NCBI GenBank assembly: GCA_946699065.1
Contig: CAMPDV010000006.1
Coordinates: forward strand, 1,976,811-2,040,810
Origin: Loxodes magnus
Lineage: Eukaryota > Ciliophora > Karyorelictea > Loxodida > Loxodidae
Direction of reading: 5' to 3'
DNA: 64,000 bases
Position numbers and translations under genes: made by a program. Every line of letters starts with the position of its first letter. Within the stretch, counting starts at the first letter, position 1. Below, in pieces: positions 30,001 to 45,000 of this stretch. The notes beneath the pieces are model-generated. The model made no database searches. It had not been told where the DNA came from and saw only the letters and a list, made by a program, of their open reading frames with translations.

Positions 30001-33000
30001 CAAGACAGGTACCTGTAAGACCATGAGTGGTCACACACATTATGTATATGCTGTGGCTATATCCAGTGATTCAGAGTTCATCGTATCGGGAAGTGCAGAT
30101 TATACGGTGAGACTATGGGACGTCAAGACAGGTACCTGTAAGACCATGAGTGGTCACACACATTATGTATATGCTGTGGCTATATCCAGTGATTCAGAGT
30201 TCATCGTATCGGGAAGTGCAGATTATACGGTGAGACTATGGGACGTCAAGACAGGTACCTGTAAGACCATGAGGTGTCACACAGGTTATGTATCTGATGT
30301 GGCTATATCCAGTGATTCAGAGTTCATCGTATCGGGAAGTGCAGATTATACGGTGAGACTATGGGACGTCAAGACAGGTACCTGTAAGACCATGAGGTGT
30401 CACACAGGTTATGTATATGCTGTGGCTATATCCAGTGATTCAGAGTTCATCGTATCGGGAAGTGCAGATTATACGGTGAGACTATGGGACGTCAAGACAG
30501 GTACCTGTAAGACCATGAGGTGTCACACAGGTTATGTATATGCTGTGGCTATATCCAGTGATTCAGAGTTCATCGTATCGGGAAGTGCAGATTATACGGT
30601 GAGACTATGGGACGTCAAGACAGGTACCTGTAAGACCATGAGGTGTCACACAGGTTATGTATATGATGTGGCTATATCCAGTGATTCAGAGTTCATCGTA
30701 TCGGGAAGTGCAGATTAGACGGTGAGACTATGGGACGTCAAGACAGGTACCTGTAAGACCATGAGCGGTCACACACATTATGTATATGCTGTGGCTATAT
30801 CCAGTGATTCAGAGTTCATCGTATCGGGAAGTGCAGATTATACGGTGAGACTATGGGACGTCAAGACAGGTACCTGTAAGACCATGAGGTGTCACACAGG
30901 TTATGTATATGATGTGGCTATATCCAGTGATTCAGAGTTCATCGTATCGGGAAGTAATGATTAGACGGTGAGACTATGGGACGTCAAGACAGGTACCTGT
31001 AAGACCATGAGTGGTCACACACATTATGTATATGCTGTGGCTATATCCAGTGATTCAGAGTTCATCGTATCGGGAAGTGCAGATTATACGGTGAGACTAT
31101 GGGACGTCAAGACAGGTACCTGTAAGACCATGAGGTGTCACACAGGTTATGTATATGCTGTGGCTATATCCAGTGATTCAGAGTTCATCGTATCGGGAAG
31201 TGCAGATTAGACGGTGAGACTATGGGACGTCAAGACAGGTACCTGTAAGACCATGAGCGGTCACACACATTATGTATATGCTGTGGCTATATCCAGTGAT
31301 TCAGAGTTCATCGTATCGGGAAGTGCAGATTATACGGTGAGACTATGGAACGTCAAGACAGGTACCTGTAAGACCATGAGTGGTCACACACATTATGTAT
31401 ATGCTGTGGCTATATCCAGTGATTCAGAGTTCATCGTATCGGGAAGTGCAGATTATACGGTGAGACTATGGGACGTCAAGACAGGTACCTGTAAGACCAT
31501 GAGTGGCCACACTAGTTATGTATGATCTGTGGCTATATCCAGTGATTCAGAGTTCATCGTATCGGGAAGTAATGATTATACGGTGAGACTATGGGACGTC
31601 AAGACAGGTACCTGTAAGACCATGAGTGGTCACACTAGTTATGTATGATCTGTGGCTATATCCAGTGATTCAGAGTTCATCGTATCGGGAAGTGCAGATT
31701 ATACGGTGAGACTATGGGACGTCAAGACAGGTACCTGTAAGACCATGAGGTGTCACACAGGTTATGTATATGATGTGGCTATATCCAGTGATTCAGAGTT
31801 CATCGTATCGGGAAGTAATGATTATACGGTGAGACTATGGGACGTCAAGACAGGTACCTGTAAGACCATGAGTGGTCACACTAGTTATGTATCTGCTGTG
31901 GCTATATCCAGTGATTCAGAGTTCATCGTATCGGGAAGTGCAGATTAGACGGTGAGACTATGGGACGTCAAGACAGGTACCTGTAAGACCATGAGCGGTC
32001 ACACACATTATGTATATGCTGTGGCTATATCCAGTGATTCAGAGTTCATCGTATCGGGAAGTGCAGATTATACGGTGAGACTATGGAACGTCAAGACAGG
32101 TACCTGTAAGACCATGAGTGGTCACACACATTATGTATATGATGTGGCTTTATCCAGTGATTCAGAGTTCATCGTATCGGGAAGTAATGATTATACGGTG
32201 AGACTATGGGACGTCAAGACAGGTACCTGTAAGACCATGAGGTGTCACACAGGTTATGTATATGATGTGGCTATATCCAGTGATTCAGAGTTCATCGTAT
32301 CGGGAAGTAATGATTATACGGTGAGACTATGGGACGTCAAGACAGTTACCTGTAAGACCATGAGTGGTCACACTGATTATGTATATGCTGTGGCTATATC
32401 CAGTGATTCAGAGTTCATCGTATCGGGAAGTGCAGATTATACGGTGAGACTATGCGACGTCAAGACAGTTACCTGTAAAACCATGAGTGGTCACACTAGT
32501 AATGTATGATCTGTGGCTATATCCAGTGATTCAGAGTTCATCGTATCGGGAAGTAATGATTAGACGGTGACACTATGGGACGTCAAGACAGGTACCTGTA
32601 AGACCATGAGTGGCCACACTAGTTATGTATATGCTGTGGCTATATCCAGTGATTCAGAGTTCATCGTATCGGGAAGTGCAGATTATACGGTGAGACTATG
32701 GAACGTCAAGACAGGTACCTGTAAGACCATGAGTGGCCACACTAGTTATGTATCTGCTGTGGCTATATCCAGTGATTCAGAGTTCATCGTATCGGGAAGT
32801 AATGATTAGACGGTGAGACTATGGGACGTCAAGACAGGTACCTGTAAGACCATGAGTGGTCACACACATTATGTATATGCTGTGGCTTTATCCAGTGATT
32901 CAGAGTTCATCGTATCGGGAAGTAATGATTATACGGTGAGACTATGGGACGTCAAGACAGTTACCTGTAAGACCATGAGTGGCCACACTAGTTATGTATG

Positions 33001-36000
33001 ATCTGTGGCTATATCCAGTGATTCAGAGTTCATCGTATCGGGAAGTGCAGATTATACGGTGAGACTATGGGACGTCAAGACAGGTACCTGTAAGACCATG
33101 AGTGGTCACACACATTATGTATATGCTGTGGCTATATCCAGTGATTCAGAGTTCATCGTATCGGGAAGTGCAGATTATACGGTGAGACTATGGGACGTCA
33201 AGACAGGTACCTGTAAGACCATGAGTGGTCACACTAGTTATGTATCTGCTGTGGCTATATCCAGTGATTCAGAGTTCATCGTATCGGGAAGTAATGATTA
33301 TACGGTGAGACTATGGAACGTCAAGACAGGTACCTGTAAGACCATGAGTGGTCACACACATTATGTATATGCTGTGGCTATATCCAGTGATTCAGAGTTC
33401 ATCGTATCGGGAAGTGCAGATTAGACGGTGAGACTATGGGACGTCAAGACAGGTACCTGTAAGACCATGAGCGGTCACACACATTATGTATATGCTGTGG
33501 CTATATCCAGTGATTCAGAGTTCATCGTATCGGGAAGTGCAGATTATACGGTGAGACTATGGGACGTCAAGACAGGTACCTGTAAGACCATGAGTGGTCA
33601 CACTAGTTATGTATATGCTGTGGCTATATCCAGTGATTCAGAGTTCATCGTATCGGGAAGTGCAGATTAGACGGTGAGACTATGGGACGTCAAGACAGGT
33701 ACCTGTAAGACCATGAGGTGTCACACACATTATGTATATGCTGTGGCTATATCCAGTGATTCAGAGTTCATCGTATCGGGAAGTGCAGATTATACGGTGA
33801 GACTATGGGACGTCAAGACAGGTACCTGTAAGACCATGAGGTGTCACACAGGTTATGTATATGATGTGGCTATATCCAGTGATTCAGAGTTCATCGTATC
33901 GGGAAGTAATGATTATACGGTGAGACTATGGGACGTCAAGACAGGTACCTGTAAGACCATGAGGTGTCACACACATTATGTATATGCTGTGGCTATATCC
34001 AGTGATTCAGAGTTCATCGTATCGGGAAGTGCAGATTATACGGTGAGACTATGGGACGTCAAGACAGGTACCTGTAAGACCATGAGGTGTCACACAGGTT
34101 ATGTATATGATGTGGCTATATCCAGTGATTCAGAGTTCATCGTATCGGGAAGTGCAGATTATACGGTGAGACTATGGAACGTCAAGACAGGTACCTGTAA
34201 GACCATGAGTGGCCACACTAGTTATGTATATGCTGTGGCTATATCCAGTGATTCAGAGTTCATCGTATCGGGAAGTGCAGATTATACGGTGAGACTATGG
34301 AACGTCAAGACAGGTACCTGTAAGACCATGAGTGGTCACACACATTATGTATATGCTGTGGCTATATCCAGTGATTCAGAGTTCATCGTATCGGGAAGTA
34401 ATGATTATACGGTGAGACTATGGGACGTCAAGACAGGTACCTGTAAGACCATGAGGTGTCACACACATTATGTATATGCTGTGGCTATATCCAGTGATTC
34501 AGAGTTCATCGTATCGGGAAGTAATGATTATACGGTGAGACTATGGAACGTCAAGACAGGTACCTGTAAGACCATGAGTGGCCACACACATTATGTATAT
34601 GCTGTGGCTATATCCAGTGATTCAGAGTTCATCGTATCGGGAAGTGCAGATTATACGGTGAGACTATGGGACGTCAAGACAGGTACCTGTAAGACCATGA
34701 GGTGTCACACAGGTTATGTATATGATGTGGCTATATCCAGTGATTCAGAGTTCATCGTATCGGGAAGTAATGATTATACGGTGAGACTATGGGACGTCAA
34801 GACAGGTACCTGTAAGACCATGAGGTGTCACACACATTATGTATATGCTGTGGCTATATCCAGTGATTCAGAGTTCATCGTATCGGGAAGTGCAGATTAT
34901 ACGGTGAGACTATGGGACGTCAAGACAGGTACCTGTAAGACCATGAGGTGTCACACAGGTTATGTATATGATGTGGCTATATCCAGTGATTCAGAGTTCA
35001 TCGTATCGGGAAGTGCAGATTATACGGTGAGACTATGGAACGTCAAGACAGGTACCTGTAAGACCATGAGTGGTCACACACATTATGTATATGCTGTGGC
35101 TATATCCAGTGATTCAGAGTTCATCGTATCGGGAAGTGCAGATTAGACGGTGAGACTATGGAACGTCAAGACAGGTACCTGTAAGACCATGAGGTGTCAC
35201 ACAGGTTATGTATATGCTGTGGCTATATCCAGTGATTCAGAGTTCATCGTATCGGGAAGTGCAGATTATACGGTGAGACTATGGGACGTCAAGACAGGTA
35301 CCTGTAAGACCATGAGTGGTCACACACATTATGTATATGCTGTGGCTATATCCAGTGATTCAGAGTTCATCGTATCGGGAAGTGCAGATTATACGGTGAG
35401 ACTATGGGACGTCAAGACAGGTACCTGTAAGACCATGAGGTGTCACACAGGTTATGTATATGATGTGGCTATATCCAGTGATTCAGAGTTCATCGTATCG
35501 GGAAGTAATGATTATACGGTGAGACTATGGGATGTCAAGACAGGTACCTGTAAGACCATGAGTGGTCACACACATTATGTATATGCTGTGGCTATATCCA
35601 GTGATTCAGAGTTCATCGTATCGGGAAGTGCAGATTATACGGTGAGACTATGGGACGTCAAGACAGGTACCTGTAAGACCATGAGGTGTCACACAGGTTA
35701 TGTATATGCTGTGGCTATATCCAGTGATTCAGAGTTCATCGTATCGGGAAGTGCAGATTAGACGGTGAGACTATGGGACGTCAAGACAGGTACCTGTAAG
35801 ACCATGAGGTGTCACACAGGTTATGTATATGATGTGGCTATATCCAGTGATTCAGAGTTCATCGTATCGGGAAGTGCAGATTATACGGTGAGACTTTGGG
35901 ACGTCAAGACAGGTACCTGTAAGACCATGAGTGGTCACACTAGTTATGTATATGCTGTGGCTATATCCAGTGATTCAGAGTTCATCGTATCGGGAAGTGC

Positions 36001-39000
36001 AGATTATACGGTGAGACTTTGGGACGTCAAGACAGGTACCTGTAAGACCATGAGTGGTCACACACATTATGTATATGCTGTGGCTATATCCAGTGATTCA
36101 GAGTTCATCGTATCGGGAAGTGCAGATACTACGGTGAGACTATGGAACGTCAAGACAGGTACCTGTAAGACCATGAGGTGTCACACACATTATGTATATG
36201 CTGTGGCTATATCCAGTGATTCAGAGTTCATCGTATCGGGAAGTAATGATTAGACGGTGAGACTATGGGACGTCAAGACAGGTACCTGTAAGACCATGAG
36301 GTGTCACACACATTATGTATATGCTGTGGCTATATCCAGTGATTCAGAGTTCATCGTATCGGGAAGTAATGATTAGACGGTGAGACTATGGGACGTCAAG
36401 ACAGGTACCTGTAAGACCATGAGGTGTCACACAGGTTATGTATATGATGTGGCTATATCCAGTGATTCAGAGTTCATCGTATCGGGAAGTAATGATTATA
36501 CGGTGAGACTATGGGACGTCAAGACAGTTACCTGTAAGACCATGAGTGGTCACACTGATTATGTATATGCTGTGGCTATATCCAGTGATTCAGAGTTCAT
36601 CGTATCGGGAAGTGCAGATTATACGGTGAGACTATGCGACGTCAAGACAGTTACCTGTAAAACCATGAGTGGTCACACTAGTAATGTATGATCTGTGGCT
36701 ATATCCAGTGATTCAGAGTTCATCGTATCGGGAAGTAATGATTAGACGGTGACACTATGGGACGTCAAGACAGGTACCTGTAAGACCATGAGTGGCCACA
36801 CTAGTTATGTATATGCTGTGGCTATATCCAGTGATTCAGAGTTCATCGTATCGGGAAGTGCAGATTATACGGTGAGACTATGGAACGTCAAGACAGGTAC
36901 CTGTAAGACCATGAGTGGCCACACTAGTTATGTATCTGCTGTGGCTATATCCAGTGATTCAGAGTTCATCGTATCGGGAAGTAATGATTAGACGGTGAGA
37001 CTATGGGACGTCAAGACAGGTACCTGTAAGACCATGAGTGGTCACACACATTATGTATATGCTGTGGCTTTATCCAGTGATTCAGAGTTCATCGTATCGG
37101 GAAGTAATGATTATACGGTGAGACTATGGGACGTCAAGACAGTTACCTGTAAGACCATGAGTGGCCACACTAGTTATGTATGATCTGTGGCTATATCCAG
37201 TGATTCAGAGTTCATCGTATCGGGAAGTGCAGATTATACGGTGAGACTATGGGACGTCAAGACAGGTACCTGTAAGACCATGAGTGGTCACACACATTAT
37301 GTATATGCTGTGGCTATATCCAGTGATTCAGAGTTCATCGTATCGGGAAGTGCAGATTATACGGTGAGACTATGGGACGTCAAGACAGGTACCTGTAAGA
37401 CCATGAGTGACTACACTAGTTATGTATGATCTGTGGCTATATCCAGTGATTCAGAGTTCATCGTATCGGGAAGTGCAGATTATACGGTGAGACTATGGGA
37501 CGTCAAGACAGGTACCTGTAAGACCATGAGTGGTCACACACATTATGTATATGCTGTGGCTATATCCAGTGATTCAGAGTTCATCGTATCGGGAAGTAAT
37601 GATTATACGGTGAGACTATGGGACGTCAAGACAGGTACCTGTAAGACCATGAGTGGTCACACACATTATGTATATGCTGTGGCTATATCCAGTGATTCAG
37701 AGTTCATCGTATCGGGAAGTGCAGATTATACGGTGAGACTATGGGACGTCAAGACAGGTACCTGTAAGACCATGAGGTGTCACACAGGTTATGTATATGA
37801 TGTGGCTATATCCAGTGATTCAGAGTTCATCGTATCGGGAAGTAATGATTATACGGTGAGACTATGGGACGTCAAGACAGGTACCTGTAAGACCATGAGT
37901 GGTCACACTAGTTATGTATATGCTGTGGCTATATCCAGTGATTCAGAGTTCATCGTATCGGGAAGTTCAGATACTACGGTGAGACTATGGAACGTCAAGA
38001 CAGGTACCTGTAAGACCATGAGTGGCCACACTAGTTATGTATGATCTGTGGCTATATCCAGTGATTCAGAGTTCATCGTATCGGGAAGTGCAGATTATAC
38101 GGTGAGACTATGGGACGTCAAGACAGGTACCTGTAAGACCATGAGGTGTCACACAGGTTATGTATATGCTGTGGCTATATCCAGTGATTCAGAGTTCATC
38201 GTATCGGGAAGTGCAGATTATACGGTGAGACTATGGAACGTCAAGACAGGTACCTGTAAGACCATGAGTGGTCACACAGGTTATGTATATGCTGTGGCTA
38301 TATCCAGTGATTCAGAGTTCATCGTATCGGGAAGTGCAGATTAGACGGTGAGACTATGGGACGTCAAGACAGGTACCTGTAAGACCATGAGGTGTCACAC
38401 ACATTATGTATATGCTGTGGCTATATCCAGTGATTCAGAGTTCATCGTATCGGGAAGTGCAGATTATACGGTGAGACTTTGGGACGTCAAGACAGGTACC
38501 TGTAAGACCATGAGTGGTCACACACATTATGTATATGCTGTGGCTATATCCAGTGATTCAGAGTTCATCGTATCGGGAAGTGCAGATACTACGGTGAGAC
38601 TATGGAACGTCAAGACAGGTACCTGTAAGACCATGAGGTGTCACACACATTATGTATATGCTGTGGCTATATCCAGTGATTCAGAGTTCATCGTATCGGG
38701 AAGTGCAGATTAGACGGTGAGACTATGGGACGTCAAGACAGGTACCTGTAAGACCATGAGTGGTCACACACATTATGTATATGCTGTGGCTATATCCAGT
38801 GATTCAGAGTTCATCGTATCGGGAAGTAATGATTAGACGGTGAGACTATGGGACGTCAAGACAGGTACCTGTAAGACCATGAGTGGCCACACTAGTTATG
38901 TATGATCTGTGGCTATATCCAGTGATTCAGAGTTCATCGTATCGGGAAGTGCAGATTATACGGTGAGACTATGGGACGTCAAGACAGGTACCTGTAAGAC

Positions 39001-42000
39001 CATGAGTGGTCACACACATTATGTATATGCTGTGGCTATATCCAGTGATTCAGAGTTCATCGTATCGGGAAGTAATGATTATACGGTGAGACTATGGGAC
39101 GTCAAGACAGGTACCTGTAAGACCATGAGTGGTCACACACATTATGTATATGCTGTGGCTATATCCAGTGATTCAGAGTTCATCGTATCGGGAAGTGCAG
39201 ATTATACGGTGAGACTATGGGACGTCAAGACAGGTACCTGTAAGACCATGAGGTGTCACACAGGTTATGTATATGATGTGGCTATATCCAGTGATTCAGA
39301 GTTCATCGTATCGGGAAGTAATGATTATACGGTGAGACTATGGGACGTCAAGACAGGTACCTGTAAGACCATGAGTGGTCACACTAGTTATGTATATGCT
39401 GTGGCTATATCCAGTGATTCAGAGTTCATCGTATCGGGAAGTTCAGATACTACGGTGAGACTATGGAACGTCAAGACAGGTACCTGTAAGACCATGAGTG
39501 GCCACACTAGTTATGTATGATCTGTGGCTATATCCAGTGATTCAGAGTTCATCGTATCGGGAAGTGCAGATTATACGGTGAGACTATGGGACGTCAAGAC
39601 AGGTACCTGTAAGACCATGAGGTGTCACACAGGTTATGTATATGATGTGGCTATATCCAGTGATTCAGAGTTCATCGTATCGGGAAGTAATGATTATACG
39701 GTGAGACTATGGGACGTCAAGACAGGTACCTGTAAGACCATGAGTGGTCACACTAGTTATGTATATGCTGTGGCTATATCCAGTGATTCAGAGTTCATCG
39801 TATCGGGAAGTGCAGATTAGACGGTGAGACTATGGGACGTCAAGACAGGTACCTGTAAGACCATGAGTGGCCACACTAGTTATGTATGATTTGTGGCTAT
39901 ATCCAGTGATTCAGAGTTCATCGTATCGGGAAGTGCAGATTATACGGTGAGACTATGGAACGTCAAGACAGGTACCTGTAAGACCATGAGTGGCCACACT
40001 AGTTATGTATGATCTGTGGCTATATCCAGTGATTCAGAGTTCATCGTATCGGGAAGTGCAGATTATACGGTGAGACTATGGGACGTCAAGACAGGTACCT
40101 GTAAGACCATGAGTGGTCACACACATTATGTATCTGCTGTGGCTATATCCAGTGATTCAGAGTTCATCGTATCGGGAAGTAATGATTAGACGGTGAGACT
40201 ATGGGACGTCAAGACAGGTACCTGTAAGACCATGAGGTGTCACACAGGTTATGTATATGATGTGGCTATATCCAGTGATTCAGAGTTCATCGTATCGGGA
40301 AGTGCAGATACTACGGTGAGACTATGGAACGTCAAGACAGGTACCTGTAAGACCATGAGGTGTCACACACATTATGTATATGCTGTGGCTATATCCAGTG
40401 ATTCAGAGTTCATCGTATCGGGAAGTAATGATTAGACGGTGAGACTATGGAACGTCAAGACAGGTACCTGTAAGACCATGAGTGGTCACACACATTATGT
40501 ATATGCTGTGGCTATATCCAGTGATTCAGAGTTCATCGTATCGGGAAGTGCAGATTAGACGGTGAGACTATGGGACGTCAAGACAGGTACCTGTAAGACC
40601 ATGAGGTGTCACACAGGTTATGTATATGCTTTGGCTATATCCAGTGATTCAGAGTTCATCGTATCGGGAAGTGCAGATACTACGGTGAGACTATGGAACG
40701 TCAAGACAGGTACCTGTAAGACCATGAGGTGTCACACACATTATGTATATGCTGTGGCTATATCCAGTGATTCAGAGTTCATCGTATCGGGAAGTAATGA
40801 TTAGACGGTGAGACTATGGGACGTCAAGACAGGTACCTGTAAGACCATGAGTGGTCACACACATTATGTATATGCTGTGGCTATATCCAGTGATTCAGAG
40901 TTCATCGTATCGGGAAGTGCAGATTATACGGTGAGACTATGGGACGTCAAGACAGGTACCTGTAAGACCATGAGGTGTCACACAGGTTATGTATATGATG
41001 TGGCTATATCCAGTGATTCAGAGTTCATCGTATCGGGAAGTGCAGATTATACGGTGAGACTATGGGACGTCAAGACAGGTACCTGTAAGACCATGAGTGG
41101 TCACACTAGTTATGTATCTGCTGTGGCTATATCCAGTGATTCAGAGTTCATCGTATCGGGAAGTGCAGATTATACGGTGAGACTATGGAACGTCAAGACA
41201 GGTACCTGTAAGACCATGAGTGGCCACACTAGTTATGTATGATCTGTGGCTATATCCAGTGATTCAGAGTTCATCGTATCGGGAAGTGCAGATTATACGG
41301 TGAGACTATGGAACGTCAAGACAGGTACCTGTAAGACCATGAGTGGTCACACTAGTTATGTATGATCTGTGGCTATATCCAGTGATTCAGAGTTCATCGT
41401 ATCGGGAAGTGCAGATTATACGGTGAGACTATGGGACGTCAAGACAGGTACCTGTAAGACCATGAGGTGTCACACTAGTTATGTATGATCTGTGGCTATA
41501 TCCAGTGATTCAGAGTTCATCGTATCGGGAAGTGCAGATTATACGGTGAGACTATGGGACGTCAAGACAGGTACCTGTAAGACCATGAGTGGTCACACAC
41601 ATTATGTATATGCTGTGGCTATATCCAGTGATTCAGAGTTCATCGTATCGGGAAGTAATGATTATACGGTGAGACTATGGGACGTCAAGACAGGTACCTG
41701 TAAGACCATGAGTGGTCACACACATTATGTATATGCTGTGGCTATATCCAGTGATTCAGAGTTCATCGTATCGGGAAGTGCAGATTATACGGTGAGACTA
41801 TGGGACGTCAAGACAGGTACCTGTAAGACCATGAGGTGTCACACAGGTTATGTATATGATGTGGCTATATCCAGTGATTCAGAGTTCATCGTATCGGGAA
41901 GTAATGATTATACGGTGAGACTATGGGACGTCAAGACAGGTACCTGTAAGACCATGAGTGGTCACACTAGTTATGTATCTGCTGTGGCTATATCCAGTGA

Positions 42001-45000
42001 TTCAGAGTTCATCGTATCGGGAAGTGCAGATTATACGGTGAGACTATGGGACGTCAAGACAGGTACCTGTAAGACCATGAGGTGTCACACAGGTTATGTA
42101 TATGATGTGGCTATATCCAGTGATTCAGAGTTCATCGTATCGGGAAGTAATGATTATACGGTGAGACTATGGGATGTCAAGACAGGTACCTGTAAGACCA
42201 TGAGTGGTCACACTAGTTATGTATCTGCTGTGGCTATATCCAGTGATTCAGAGTTCATCGTATCGGGAAGTGCAGATTATACGGTGAGACTATGGAACGT
42301 CAAGACAGGTACCTGTAAGACCATGAGTGGTCACACTAGTTATGTATGATCTGTGGCTATATCCAGTGATTCAGAGTTCATCGTATCGGGAAGTGCAGAT
42401 TATACGGTGAGACTATGGGACGTCAAGACAGGTACCTGTAAGACCATGAGTGGTCACACACATTATGTATATGCTGTGGCTATATCCAGTGATTCAGAGT
42501 TCATCGTATCGGGAAGTGCAGATTAGACGGTGAGACTATGGGACGTCAAGACAGGTACCTGTAAGACCATGAGCGGTCACACACATTATGTATATGCTGT
42601 GGCTATATCCAGTGATTCAGAGTTCATCGTATCGGGAAGTGCAGATTATACGGTGAGACTATGGGACGTCAAGACAGGTACCTGTAAGACCATGAGTGGT
42701 CACACTAGTTATGTATATGCTGTGGCTATATCCAGTGATTCAGAGTTCATCGTATCGGGAAGTGCAGATTAGACGGTGAGACTATGGAACGTCAAGACAG
42801 GTACCTGTAAGACCATGAGTGGCCACACACATTATGTATATGCTGTGGCTATATCCAGTGATTCAGAGTTCATCGTATCGGGAAGTGCAGATTATACGGT
42901 GAGACTATGGAACGTCAAGACAGGTACCTGTAAGACCATGAGTGGCCACACTAGTTATGTATCTGCTGTGGCTATATCCAGTGATTCAGAGTTCATCGTA
43001 TCGGGAAGTCATGATTATACGGTGAGACTATGGGACGTCAAGACAGGTACCTGTAAGACCATGAGTGGTCACACACATTATGTATCTGCTGTGGCTATAT
43101 CCAGTGATTCAGAGTTCATCGTATCGGGAAGTCATGATTATACGGTGAGACTATGGGACGTCAAGACAGGTACCTGTAAGACCATGAGTGGTCACACACA
43201 TTATGTATATGCTGTGGCTATATCCAGTGATTCAGAGTTCATCGTATCGGGAAGTGCAGATTATACGGTGAGACTATGGGACGTCAAGACAGGTACCTGT
43301 AAGACCATGAGGTGTCACACAGGTTATGTATATGCTGTGGCTATATCCAGTGATTCAGAGTTCATCGTATCGGGAAGTGCAGATTATACGGTGAGACTAT
43401 GGGACGTCAAGACAGGTACCTGTAAGACCATGAGTGGTCACACTAGTTATGTATGATCTGTGGCTATATCCAGTGATTCAGAGTTCATCGTATCGGGAAG
43501 TAATGATTATACGGTGAGACTATGGAACGTCAAGACAGGTACCTGTAAGACCATGAGTGGTCACACACATTATGTATATGCTGTGGCTATATCCAGTGAT
43601 TCAGAGTTCATCGTATCGGGAAGTGCAGATTATACGGTGAGACTATGGGACGTCAAGACAGGTACCTGTAAGACCATGAGGTGTCACACAGGTTATGTAT
43701 ATGCTGTGGCTATATCCAGTGATTCAGAGTTCATCGTATCGGGAAGTGCAGATTATACGGTGAGACTATGGAACGTCAAGACAGGTACCTGTAAGACCAT
43801 GAGTGGCCACACACATTATGTATATGCTGTGGCTATATCCAGTGATTCAGAGTTCATCGTATCGGGAAGTGCAGATTATACGGTGAGACTATGGGACGTC
43901 AAGACAGGTACCTGTAAGACCATGAGGTGTCACACAGGTTATGTATATGATGTGGCTATATCCAGTGATTCAGAGTTCATCGTATCGGGAAGTGCAGATT
44001 ATACGGTGAGACTATGGGACGTCAAGACAGGTACCTGTAAGACCATGAGTGGTCACACACATTATGTATATGCTGTGGCTATATCCAGTGATTCAGAGTT
44101 CATCGTATCGGGAAGTGCAGATTAGACGGTGAGACTATGGGACGTCAAGACAGGTACCTGTAAGACCATGAGCGGTCACACACATTATGTATATGCTGTG
44201 GCTATATCCAGTGATTCAGAGTTCATCGTATCGGGAAGTGCAGATTATACGGTGAGACTATGGGACGTCAAGACAGGTACCTGTAAGACCATGAGTGGTC
44301 ACACTAGTTATGTATATGCTGTGGCTATATCCAGTGATTCAGAGTTCATCGTATCGGGAAGTGCAGATTAGACGGTGAGACTATGGAACGTCAAGACAGG
44401 TACCTGTAAGACCATGAGTGGCCACACACATTATGTATATGCTGTGGCTATATCCAGTGATTCAGAGTTCATCGTATCGGGAAGTGCAGATTATACGGTG
44501 AGACTATGGAACGTCAAGACAGGTACCTGTAAGACCATGAGTGGCCACACTAGTTATGTATCTGCTGTGGCTATATCCAGTGATTCAGAGTTCATCGTAT
44601 CGGGAAGTCATGATTATACGGTGAGACTATGGGACGTCAAGACAGGTACCTGTAAGACCATGAGTGGTCACACACATTATGTATCTGCTGTGGCTATATC
44701 CAGTGATTCAGAGTTCATCGTATCGGGAAGTCATGATTATACGGTGAGACTATGGGACGTCAAGACAGGTACCTGTAAGACCATGAGTGGTCACACACAT
44801 TATGTATATGCTGTGGCTATATCCAGTGATTCAGAGTTCATCGTATCGGGAAGTGCAGATTATACGGTGAGACTATGGGACGTCAAGACAGGTACCTGTA
44901 AGACCATGAGTGGTCACACTAGTTATGTATGATCTGTGGCTATATCCAGTGATTCAGAGTTCATCGTATCGGGAAGTAATGATTATACGGTGAGACTATG

